64,000 nt of DNA from Deltaproteobacteria bacterium (GTDB lineage: Bacteria > Myxococcota > JADLHZ01), in NCBI GenBank assembly GCA_020848545.1, contig JADLHZ010000044.1, positions 248,001 through 312,000 on the forward strand. The letters are read 5' to 3'. The notes under the pieces are model-generated. The model was not told the DNA's origin. It saw only the letters and a program-made list of their open reading frames with translations, and did not search any database. Shown here piece after piece: positions 1 to 7,661 of the stretch (position 1 is the stretch's first letter; the number at the start of each line of letters is the position of its first letter). Made by a program: the position numbers and the translations under genes.

Positions 1-1
1 T

Positions 2-1582
2 CCTTCCTTCGGCAACGACGAGGCGCGCTATTCGTTGGCCGAAGACTCTGCCCGGCAGCTCGCGGCCGAGGGCGTCACCGATCCGAAGGCGCTGCGCGAC
101 GGCGTCCTGCTTTGCGATCGCTTCTTGACGCGCGATACGCATTCGCTCGGCTACCTGACGCACGCCGGCCTGAAGCTCTCGACGCTGACCAAGGACAACT
201 TCGTCGCCGAGGTCGCGAAGGCCATCGCGGCCCATCTCGCGCACGATCCGTCCTGGGGCCCGGTCGAGAGCGTGCGCATCGTCAACGGCGTGCATGATCT
301 GCAGGGACAAGCGCCCGTTGCTGGCTCAGGGGGTGACTCGCACCGCGAAGGGATCATCAAGGCGCTCGGCGATCGCGAGATCTTGGCGATGATGGCCGGC
401 GATCGCGGCGAGATGTACAACTCGACCTATCGCAAGCTCTACGCCGAGTGCGTGCGACGGGCGCCCGAGGGCGACGTGGGGGCATGGCTGCGCACGCAGG
501 ATCCGACGCTCATGCGCGGCTTGCTCGCGAGCTTCGCGCGCTTCCGCCAACTCGACGCTGTCATGCAAGGCGGTGATCTCTTCGTCGACATGCTGATCAC
601 TGGGGCTTCGGGCAGCGACGCCCCCCGCCTGGCGCCGGTGCTCTCCGAGATGCTCGTCAAAGGCACGCCCGAGGTGCGGGAGAAGCTTCGCAAGGCGCTC
701 TTCGACCTGCTCGACCTGGACGTCGGCGCTCCCGGTCGGGCGACCGCCGGGCTCGCCCTGCGCGCGGCCTACGATCGCGGCGCCAGCTTCGGCGAAGACT
801 ACGACCTCTACGGCAAGCGCTTGCCGGCGATCCCGAAGGCGACGGTGCCGGTCGACGAGATGCTCGCCGACGGAGCCGTGACGACGGTGCAGTTCCTGAC
901 CACGAATCAAGGCGGCGCCGATCCGAAGGGCATGGCCAACTACTACATCGCGCACGGCTTCGTAGAGACCACCGTGGCGCGCAAGGTCGGCCGCGTCGTC
1001 GAGAAGGATCTTGGCAACGGCGTCATGATCTCCATGGTCGAGAGCGTCGACGTGCCGGCGGCCAAGGTGCCGTTCGGCTTGAACCCGAAGCAGACGAAGG
1101 TGTTCGAGAAGGTCGTCAACGGGGTGACGCTGCGCATGGTGATCACGACGGACATGACGCGCGATCGCAAAGCGGTCATCGACGATCCGGGCGTGGACAT
1201 GGTCACACACCGCGGACATCTCTACGACTTCGACAAGACCTTCCCGGCGATCGACAACCCGACGCGGAGCAAGCGCAGAAAGTTCCTGTTCGGTGGCTCG
1301 TGCTCGTCTTACAGCGACATGACGAGCGAGGGCTTTCAGCGCTCGTACGGCGAGCACCTCTTGTTCTCCGACTCGGACACCGGCCAAGCGGCGGTCAACA
1401 ATCCGTTCATCTTGGACGTGATGAAGGGCGTCGCAGCGGGCAAGCGCCAGATTTCGTCGTACGGCCTCGAGCGCTACGTGGACAAGCACGGCATCGTCCT
1501 CGCCGATGCGCCGGAGATGCAGCTCGAAGCCTATGCCTACACGCTCCGCGACTTCGTTTTGGATCCGTCCAAAAACCGATGA
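2..1582 (+). CDS. Unrecognised protein, 5'-truncated by window edge; possible clan CD-like cysteine peptidase fold
   Basis: The reading frame is open from base 2, so the true start lies upstream; a TTG at 35 is only an internal possibility. No family is recognised outright. In the C-terminal third a hydrophobic strand leads into THRGH (His codon at 1208) and a second hydrophobic strand leads into FLFGGSCSS (Cys codon at 1301). This His-Gly/spacer/Gly-x-Cys layout resembles the dyad of clan CD peptidases (caspase, clostripain, gingipain families). That is inference from spacing only. The N-terminal part is helical and featureless. The stop overlaps the next start (ATGA at 1579-1582), so it is translationally coupled to the secreted metallopeptidase gene, which hints at a shared proteolytic or export-related role. 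Confidence 0.6.
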   Translation, partial: PSFGNDEARYSLAEDSARQLAAEGVTDPKALRDGVLLCDRFLTRDTHSLGYLTHAGLKLSTLTKDNFVAEVAKAIAAHLAHDPSWGPVESVRIVNGVHDLQGQAPVAGSGGDSHREGIIKALGDREILAMMAGDRGEMYNSTYRKLYAECVRRAPEGDVGAWLRTQDPTLMRGLLASFARFRQLDAVMQGGDLFVDMLITGASGSDAPRLAPVLSEMLVKGTPEVREKLRKALFDLLDLDVGAPGRATAGLALRAAYDRGASFGEDYDLYGKRLPAIPKATVPVDEMLADGAVTTVQFLTTNQGGADPKGMANYYIAHGFVETTVARKVGRVVEKDLGNGVMISMVESVDVPAAKVPFGLNPKQTKVFEKVVNGVTLRMVITTDMTRDRKAVIDDPGVDMVTHRGHLYDFDKTFPAIDNPTRSKRRKFLFGGSCSSYSDMTSEGFQRSYGEHLLFSDSDTGQAAVNNPFILDVMKGVAAGKRQISSYGLERYVDKHGIVLADAPEMQLEAYAYTLRDFVLDPSKNR

Positions 1583-3084
1583 CCCTTCGATTTCGCCGTC
1601 GACAATCGCTTAGCCCGAGTGTATGCGCTCGCCCTGTGGTGAGGGCGCTCTCCTTTATATGTCTGTCGGTGTTGGCGACAGGCGTGGCCGACGCGGCTTG
1701 CCTCACGCCGCTGCGCCGCCAAGCGCGGCCGATCGCTTCGGGTCGCCCGGCGTTCTCGATCACGGTCGCGTCGGCGACGGGCTTGCCCTTCGTCGTCCAT
1801 GGCCCCGCGGGCTCGACGGCGACGCTCAACAAGATCCGCGACGCCGCCGACGCCGCTTGGCAGGCCGAGATCGTTCAAGGCGGCTGGCCGGCGCCGCCGC
1901 CCGACAACAACGGCGGCGACAACAAGTTCGACATCTACATCGATCCCTCGCTCGGAGAGGGCGAAGCGTTCGTCGATGAAGACGGCAACGTCACGAGCAC
2001 CGCGTGGAATGATCGCATGAGCTTCATGTGCCTGCCGCCGACCTTCGCGGACGACGCCGAGCTGAAGTCGCTCGTCTCGCACGAGCTCAACCACGCGTCG
2101 CAGTACGCCCTCGACGGCATCGAGGACGACGCGTTCTTCGAGCAGACCGCGACGCTCGTCGAGAAGCTCGTCGGTAAAGACGTCGAGACCTACAGCAGTG
2201 GCATCGAGGATTTTCAAAAGAACCCGGCGCGCGCGCTCGACTTCTTCGGCGACGATCTCTTCCAGTACGGCGGCGCCTTGTGGCTCATGTTCCTGACCGA
2301 AGCGCTCGACGACGGCAGCGACAAGCTCGCGAAGCGCTTGTGGGTCGACGGCAAAGAGAACGGGCAAACGAACGAGCCGGACTTTCTCGATGTGTTGCCG
2401 GCGATCCTGCACGACAAGGGCTGGACCACGGCGCGCTTCTTCGCCACCTTCGCGATCTGGCGCTACTTCACCGGCGCGCGCGATGACGGCGCGCACTTCG
2501 AAGAGGGCGGCCTGTGGGGCAGCGGGTCGCTCGTCCCGGTGGGCAAGAAGGCGTGGACGAAGGGCGCGGCGGTGCTCGACGCGTCGCTGTCGCCGCTCGG
2601 CATTGCGCTCTTCGAGCTGCCAGCGGCCGGGCCGATCGCCTGGACCGCAGCCAACGCCGACGGCGTCGTGGCGGCGCAGGCGATCGACGCAGCGGGGAAG
2701 GCCGTCGGCGACGTGCTGATCGCGGACGGCGCGAGCGGGACCTTCGCGATCGATGGCAAAGCGAAGAGCGTGGTCGTCGCGTTGACGCGCGTCGATGAGA
2801 CGTATGATCCGGATGATGATGCGTGGGACGCGGTGAAGATCACCGTGAAGCTCACGGTTGGGGAAACGCCAAAGACCGGCGATGTCGATGTCGATGGCGA
2901 TGGCGATGGCGATGGCGATGGCGAAGCGACGGCAACACCGGCGCCAGTGAAGCCCGCGGTTGCCGAGCCTACCGCCACGTCGACGACGAAGAACGGTTGC
3001 AACACGAACGGCACGGCGCTCGCGTGGCCTTTTGTGATCCTCGTGGCGCTGCGCCTCAGACGCACCCGGACAGAGCGCTCGTAA
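1579..3084 (+). CDS. Secreted HExxH metallopeptidase-like protein with MYXO-CTERM-like tail
   Basis: The 501-residue product starts at the ATG overlapping the previous stop. It opens with an Arg-rich signal peptide ending VADA-A. HELNH at residues 168-172 is a zinc HExxH motif in a hydrophobic helix, followed by an acidic helix (FFEQTATLVEKLV) that may give the third ligand. After a beta-rich region comes a low-complexity Asp-Val/Asp-Gly run and an Ala/Pro/Thr linker. The tail is Gly-Cys, a hydrophobic segment, then an Arg cluster (LRLRRTRTERS). This tripartite tail matches the idea of MYXO-CTERM surface sorting, in which the protein is processed at the Cys, but it has a single Cys. I infer a surface-displayed gluzincin-like peptidase; the substrate is unknown. 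Confidence 0.7.
   Translation: MTLRFRRRQSLSPSVCARPVVRALSFICLSVLATGVADAACLTPLRRQARPIASGRPAFSITVASATGLPFVVHGPAGSTATLNKIRDAADAAWQAEIVQGGWPAPPPDNNGGDNKFDIYIDPSLGEGEAFVDEDGNVTSTAWNDRMSFMCLPPTFADDAELKSLVSHELNHASQYALDGIEDDAFFEQTATLVEKLVGKDVETYSSGIEDFQKNPARALDFFGDDLFQYGGALWLMFLTEALDDGSDKLAKRLWVDGKENGQTNEPDFLDVLPAILHDKGWTTARFFATFAIWRYFTGARDDGAHFEEGGLWGSGSLVPVGKKAWTKGAAVLDASLSPLGIALFELPAAGPIAWTAANADGVVAAQAIDAAGKAVGDVLIADGASGTFAIDGKAKSVVVALTRVDETYDPDDDAWDAVKITVKLTVGETPKTGDVDVDGDGDGDGDGEATATPAPVKPAVAEPTATSTTKNGCNTNGTALAWPFVILVALRLRRTRTERS
2881..2922 (+). repeat. In-frame hexanucleotide tandem repeat
   Basis: Two GATGTC units are followed by five GATGGC units, coding an Asp-Val/Asp-Gly run in the linker before the C-terminal anchor of the metallopeptidase. 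Slipped-strand changes would alter linker length in multiples of two residues without a frameshift. Confidence 0.85.
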
Positions 3085-3166
3085 CCAACGACCGTCCGCT
3101 TGCGAATGCACGCGCCATGCACTTTTCGCTTGGCGGCGCGGTGACGAAGACGCTATTGCGCAGCGC

Positions 3167-3784
3167 TTGCTCTTTCGTAGCCGCCCAGAGCTCCTCGTGC
3201 CCTTTCGTCACGGCGACCGCGCCGCGTTGGAGGCGGTGTATCGCCACTACGTGCGCTTGGTCGAAACCGTCGTGACGCAGGGGACCTACGTCGCCGGCAG
3301 CCGCGTCTTCATCGGCGACGTCGAGCAGCGAAAGGACCTTTTGCAAGACATCTTCGCGCGGGCGTTCTCCGAGCGGGCGCGCCTCGGCTTCGACGGCCTG
3401 CGCGAGTATCGCCCGTACCTGCTCACCCTCGCGCGCAACGTCATGATCGACTGGGCGCGCAAGCGAAAAGAGACGCTGCCGGGGGACATCGATGCCCTCG
3501 TCGAGCAGTACGCGCCTGCCGACGCCCCGGTGGCTGAGATGCCGCCCTGGTCCGACCCGGCGACCATGCAGCTCGTCGAGCGCTATTTGCAGGGCCTGAC
3601 GGAGCCGACGCGGCGCTTACACGCGCTTCGCTACGAACAGGGCTTGTCACAAGACGACGCCGCCCGCACGCTAGGATTGAGCCGTCAGAACGTGCGGACG
3701 CTCGAGCAGAAGCTGCGCCAAGGGCTCGCCGATGCTTTGGGTGCAGCCGCTGCCAACCAAGCGCGGGCGAAGGCCGTAGGGTGA
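3167..3784 (+). CDS. ECF-type RNA polymerase sigma factor
   Basis: The 205-residue protein has the two-domain sigma-70 group 4 layout. Region 2 spans about residues 15-95, with the core-binding segment DLLQDIFARAFSE and an RPYLLTLARNVMIDWARKR helix. Region 4 spans about 125-190, with the helix-turn-helix EGLSQDDAARTLGLSRQNV. It should direct polymerase to a small regulon. The start is the TTG at 3167; an ATT at 3155 is the only nearby alternative in frame. It lies 6 bp upstream of a single-span membrane protein, which fits a cognate anti-sigma factor, and the caspase-like gene follows directly, so the three probably form one operon. No convincing ECF -35/-10 pair was found upstream. Confidence 0.85.
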   Translation: MLFRSRPELLVPFRHGDRAALEAVYRHYVRLVETVVTQGTYVAGSRVFIGDVEQRKDLLQDIFARAFSERARLGFDGLREYRPYLLTLARNVMIDWARKRKETLPGDIDALVEQYAPADAPVAEMPPWSDPATMQLVERYLQGLTEPTRRLHALRYEQGLSQDDAARTLGLSRQNVRTLEQKLRQGLADALGAAAANQARAKAVG

Positions 3785-3790
3785 GATGAA

Positions 3791-4417
3791 ATGAACAAGT
3801 ACGAACAGCAGCTCGACCGAATGCTCGCCCGCGGTCGCCTGTCGCCGGACGAGATCGACACGGTGCTCGCGCGGGCGTTGACCAAGCAGGAGACCGAGGC
3901 CGTCGCTGGGGCCGAAAAGCCGAAGGCCGGCTGGCGGTGGGCGCTCGTGCCGGCGCTGTCGTTCGGGGTCGTCGCGTCCCTGTTCTTGGTCCTCGCGAAC
4001 CCGTTTTCACCCCCGGTGTCCGGTGTGGGCGGCGAGTTTCGCGCCCGTGGCCAGAACAAGGTGACGCTCGCGGCCGAGTGCGCCGCGCCGTGCACGGCCG
4101 GCAGCGCGCTCGTGTTTCGCGCCTCGCCGCACGCCCAGACGGGCTACTTGGCGGCCTACGCGGCCAGCGGCGACGCCCGCATCTGGTACTACCCGAGCGC
4201 AGAAGTCCCGTCGCCGGAGCTCGCCCCGAGCACCCGCGACGAGGCGCTCTCGCAGGGCGCCGTCATCGGCCCTGAGCACGCACTCGGCCGCTACACCGTG
4301 CGCCTGTACTTGCTCAGCGAACGCTTGGATCGCGCCGCGATCACCGCGCTTGGTACCGACGACCCGCGCGTGCTCGGCTATACCGAAGCGGCGATCACTG
4401 TGGAGGAGCGTCGCTGA
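3791..4417 (+). CDS. Single-span membrane protein, putative anti-sigma factor
   Basis: The 208-residue protein has an N-terminal cytoplasmic helical stretch of about 47 residues and one transmembrane segment (about 51-69). Its periplasmic domain of about 135 residues contains a close Cys pair (ECAAPC). The N-terminal stretch lacks the His/Cys pattern of a zinc anti-sigma domain. Position between an ECF sigma gene (6 bp gap) and a caspase-like gene (0 bp gap), plus topology, support an anti-sigma or sensor role. The beta-rich outer domain resembles the DUF4384-like surface domains often seen with caspase-like proteins, but I cannot confirm that. The function is inferred from context. Confidence 0.6.
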   Translation: MNKYEQQLDRMLARGRLSPDEIDTVLARALTKQETEAVAGAEKPKAGWRWALVPALSFGVVASLFLVLANPFSPPVSGVGGEFRARGQNKVTLAAECAAPCTAGSALVFRASPHAQTGYLAAYAASGDARIWYYPSAEVPSPELAPSTRDEALSQGAVIGPEHALGRYTVRLYLLSERLDRAAITALGTDDPRVLGYTEAAITVEERR

Positions 4418-5998
4418 GTGCTCGCGTCCTGCCTGCTCATGGCTTCGCTTTCGACGGCCGCGATCGAGCCGGCGCCGACGACCTACGTCATCGCGATCGG
4501 CAACAACGCGGTGCCGCAAGACACCCGCGAGCAGTTGGAGACGCTGGCGTTCTCCGACGACGACGCGATCTCGTTCGCCGAGCTGTCTGAGCACTTCACG
4601 AACGACGTGACCCTGCTGGCCGAGCTCGATTTGCCGAGCCAGCGCCGCTACGGCAAGTGGCTCACTCGCGCGCGCCAGCCGACGCTCGCCGAGCTCGAGC
4701 GCGCGGTCCAACGGATCGCCATGCGCATCCAGAACACCGCCGACGCGGACGCGACGGTGATCGTGTTCTTCAGCGGCCACGGAAGCACCGCCAAAGACGG
4801 CGAGCCCTTCCTCGCGCTCGCCGATGCGTCGCTCACGCGAGCGCGGCTTTACGAACGCGTGCTCGCGCCTTTGCAACGCGCCCGGGCCGTGCACTTGCTG
4901 GTCGACGCGTGCAACGCCGAGTCGGTCGTGCGCCCGCGCGGCGGCAGCGGCCACAAGGTGCGCGATGTCGACGGCCAGCCGCGCACCTTCGCGCACAAGG
5001 AGCTCGATCGCGCGCTCTCGGGCACGACCCTCGCGCGTTTTCCGAACACCGGCGCCATCGTCGCGACGACGGCCGGCCGCTCCGCGCACGAATGGACGCG
5101 GTACGAGCGCGGCGTCTTCACCCACGAGCTGCTCTCCGGCATGCGCGGCGCCGCCGACGTCAACGGCGACCTGCGCGTCGAGTACAGCGAGCTTCACGCG
5201 TTCCTCTCCGCGGCCAACCGCGAGATCGACGATCCAAAGGCGAAGGTGGAGGTCGTCGTCGAGCCGCCGCGCAACAACGTGCGGGCGCCGCTCATCGATC
5301 TCTCGCGCCTGGTGAACGTCGCCTGGCTCGACGGCGACGCCGCCGCCGCGTGGGGCCACTTCTTCTTGGAGGATGGCCGCGGCGTGCGCGTCGCCGACGC
5401 TCACTTGGAGCAGCGCGCGCGCTTTCGCATGGCGCTGCCGATCGATTCGCCCGTGTTCATTCGAAACGCCGGCGGCGAGGTGCTCGTGCAGGCGAAGGCC
5501 GGCGAGACGATCAACGCCGGCGACTTGCGCTTCAGCCAAGGCACGACGAAGGCGCGCGGCGCCGTCGCGTTCGAGCTTCAGCGCGGGTTGTTCGCGGCGG
5601 CGTACGGCCCGACCTACTACCGTGGCTTCGTCGACGCGAAGGGCGACGTGCCCGTGAGCTTCGAAGTGAACGCCGCGCTCACGCCGCCGGCGAAGGCCGA
5701 ACGGTCGAAGGCGCCGGCCGTCGCGCTCTGGGCGATCGCTGGCGGCGCCACGGTCGCGGCCGCGATCCTCGGCGGGCTCGCGCTCGCGGCAGCCGAAGCG
5801 TACAACCGCACGGATCTGCAGGCGCCGGCAATGCAAGCGCGCGATCGCTACAACGCGATGATGATCGGCTTCTACACGACGGTGCCGGTGGCCGCCGCCG
5901 CGGCGATCGTCGGCTTCGCGGTGTATCCCTGGAAAGCGTCGGTCGCCATCACTCCGACCGCGACCGGCGTCAGCGCGAGCGTCGTCGGGCGCTTCTAG
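4418..5998 (+). CDS. Caspase-family (C14-like) peptidase with C-terminal membrane segments
   Basis: The 526-residue protein starts at a GTG immediately after the preceding stop. An N-terminal hydrophobic stretch (MLASCLLMASLSTAA) looks like a signal peptide or anchor. The caspase-hemoglobinase fold covers about residues 20-270: strand IAIGNN, catalytic His121 in VIVFFSGHG, and catalytic Cys165 in LLVDACN, with the expected spacing and hydrophobic strands. A less conserved region follows. Two hydrophobic segments at about 435-460 and 484-508 should place the C-terminus in the membrane. Bacterial caspase-like enzymes usually cleave after basic residues; the substrate here is unknown. Position behind an ECF sigma factor and its likely anti-sigma suggests stress-triggered proteolysis. 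Catalysis is well supported, the pathway is not. Confidence 0.8.
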   Translation: MLASCLLMASLSTAAIEPAPTTYVIAIGNNAVPQDTREQLETLAFSDDDAISFAELSEHFTNDVTLLAELDLPSQRRYGKWLTRARQPTLAELERAVQRIAMRIQNTADADATVIVFFSGHGSTAKDGEPFLALADASLTRARLYERVLAPLQRARAVHLLVDACNAESVVRPRGGSGHKVRDVDGQPRTFAHKELDRALSGTTLARFPNTGAIVATTAGRSAHEWTRYERGVFTHELLSGMRGAADVNGDLRVEYSELHAFLSAANREIDDPKAKVEVVVEPPRNNVRAPLIDLSRLVNVAWLDGDAAAAWGHFFLEDGRGVRVADAHLEQRARFRMALPIDSPVFIRNAGGEVLVQAKAGETINAGDLRFSQGTTKARGAVAFELQRGLFAAAYGPTYYRGFVDAKGDVPVSFEVNAALTPPAKAERSKAPAVALWAIAGGATVAAAILGGLALAAAEAYNRTDLQAPAMQARDRYNAMMIGFYTTVPVAAAAAIVGFAVYPWKASVAITPTATGVSASVVGRF

Positions 5999-6037
5999 CT
6001 CGGCCCAGAATCGCCTGGGGCTCGATTGCGGCGCGGT

Positions 6038-6955
6038 TCACGGCGCCGTCGCGCGCGCTTGCCGGCGCCGCAGCACCGAGACCAGCTCGGTCATCAGCTC
6101 GCCGCACGCGTCGATCGGCGCTTCGGCGTCGACGACGCTGATCAGCTCGCCCACGCGCACCGCGTACGTTCGCGCGGGTGCACCCGAAGCGGCGAACACC
6201 ATCGACTCGTCGCCGAACATCGACGGCTCGCCGACGAGGCCGCGTTCCTGGAGCTCGGCCGCGAACGCCGCCAAGCGCGCCTTCGCCGGGCGATCGCTCG
6301 GCGTCACGTTGATGATCGTCACGCCGACTTCACCGCAGCCGTACTCGGCGGAGTAGCCGCTCGCGAGCGCGCGCCCGCCGAGCACGCCCTTCGAAACGTA
6401 ACGATCGGAGCCTGGGATTCGGCTCGCCGCCGGCAGCTCGCGCAGCGCAGCGATTTCTGGGTCAGGCGTCTTCGGGCTCGGCAGCAGGAACGCGATCGCC
6501 TTCAACAGCGCCGCCGCCCGTGAACCACCGCCGAAGTTTCCCTGCGATCCCTTGATGCGCACGAAGTAGCGACCCTGGCGCAAGTACGACCAACCTGGCG
6601 AGCGAAACGCCTCGCTCTCGGGGCCGCTGAAGGTGTCGATCGGATTGCCGTCGAGCGTCTTGTCGTTGCCGAGCGCGCACATCGCCGCCAGCGCCGAGCT
6701 CAGTTGAAAGATCGTGACGCGCTCGCCGCCGTAGCTGGCGTCGACGGCCGCTTCGAGCCCGCACTCGACGTAGGCGCGCGCGTGGTAGGGGTCCTTGCGC
6801 TCGCCCGCCACGAACGCTGCCGGCGTCAGCCGCTTGTACGTCGTGCGCTCCAAGCCCGCGAGCACCGGGGTTAGAACGTCGGAAAGCGGATCCTCGTCGG
6901 CACGCGCGACGGCGCAGCATGACAAGGACAAGAGCATGACGAGACGAGCCAACAT
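6038..6955 (-). CDS. Exported protein, DUF6599-like
   Basis: The 305-residue protein starts at the ATG at 6955, which places a clear signal peptide (MLARLVMLLSLSCCAVARA) at the N-terminus; longer frames upstream add 54 unlikely residues. The mature region has two similar halves. The first contains SYGGERVTIFQLSSA followed by WSYLRQGRYFVRI, the second YVSKGVLGGRALASGYSAEY. This resembles the DUF6599 family of exported proteins, whose function is not known; the assignment is by eye. It is convergent with the caspase-like gene (39 bp apart) and divergent from tag, with which it shares a 115-bp upstream region. Confidence 0.65.
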   Translation of the reverse strand: MLARLVMLLSLSCCAVARADEDPLSDVLTPVLAGLERTTYKRLTPAAFVAGERKDPYHARAYVECGLEAAVDASYGGERVTIFQLSSALAAMCALGNDKTLDGNPIDTFSGPESEAFRSPGWSYLRQGRYFVRIKGSQGNFGGGSRAAALLKAIAFLLPSPKTPDPEIAALRELPAASRIPGSDRYVSKGVLGGRALASGYSAEYGCGEVGVTIINVTPSDRPAKARLAAFAAELQERGLVGEPSMFGDESMVFAASGAPARTYAVRVGELISVVDAEAPIDACGELMTELVSVLRRRQARATAP

Positions 6956-7070
6956 CGCATTCACCCGGCCGCGCATACACCGCGGCGTACCGTGATTATC
7001 GGCGGCATGTCCTCTCTGTTTCGTCGGGATAGTCGTCAAAGTGTCATGGGTTCGGCTAAGACGACGCGCG

Positions 7071-7661
7071 ATGAAGAAAGCCCGCTGCAGCTGGTCCGAA
7101 GGCCATCCGCTCCTCACGACCTACCACGACGAAGAGTGGGGCGTGCCCGTGCACGACGATCGCCATTGGTTCGAGAAGCTCGTCCTCGACGGCGCCCAAG
7201 CCGGGCTGTCATGGCTCACGATCTTGAAGAAGCGCGACGCATATCGGAAGGCGTTCGCCAACTTCGACGTGAAGACGGTTGCCCGCTACGGCGCGAAGGA
7301 CACGGCGCGCTTGATGAACGATGCCGGGATCGTGCGCAACAAGCAGAAGATCGCGTCGGCGATCCAGAACGCGAACGCCTTCATCGCGATCCAGAAGGAG
7401 CACGGCTCGTTCGACGCGTACATCTGGTCCTTCGTCGCGCACGTGCCGGTGCAGTCGAAGCAGAGCAGCAAGAAGCCGTGGCCTGCGCGCACGGAGCTCT
7501 CCGATCGCGTGTCCAAAGACCTGAAGGCGCGCGGCTTCAACTTCGTCGGCACGACGATCGTCTACGCATTCATACAGGCCGCCGGCGTCGTGAACGATCA
7601 CACCGTCGAGTGCTTCCGCCACAAAGCAGTGGCGAAGCTGGGTCAGAAGAGGCCGAAGTAG
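7071..7661 (+). CDS. tag: DNA-3-methyladenine glycosylase I
   Basis: The 196-residue protein matches Tag along its length. It excises 3-methyladenine (and 3-methylguanine) from alkylated DNA to start base-excision repair in the cytoplasm. Diagnostic stretches are YHDEEWGVP, QAGLSWLTILKKR, DAGIVRNKQKI and KARGFNFVGTTI. The zinc-site residues of E. coli Tag are present: a Cys at residue 6, a His in YHDEEW, and the H-x3-C in NDHTVEC. The position of E. coli Glu38, which contacts the base, is Asp here (LDGAQAG). I chose the ATG at 7071, where homology begins. Its 3' end overlaps the stop of the convergent Omp85 gene by about 19 bp. Confidence 0.95.
   Translation: MKKARCSWSEGHPLLTTYHDEEWGVPVHDDRHWFEKLVLDGAQAGLSWLTILKKRDAYRKAFANFDVKTVARYGAKDTARLMNDAGIVRNKQKIASAIQNANAFIAIQKEHGSFDAYIWSFVAHVPVQSKQSSKKPWPARTELSDRVSKDLKARGFNFVGTTIVYAFIQAAGVVNDHTVECFRHKAVAKLGQKRPK

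Noticed and set aside
4007-5836. 609-codon minus-strand frame opposite the caspase-like gene
   Set aside because: Arg-rich shadow; the plus frame carries the catalytic dyad and operon spacing.
6004-6019. Hairpin CCCAG-N6-CTGGG between convergent genes at 6.0 kb
   Set aside because: Stem of only 5 bp and no T-run; too weak to call a terminator.
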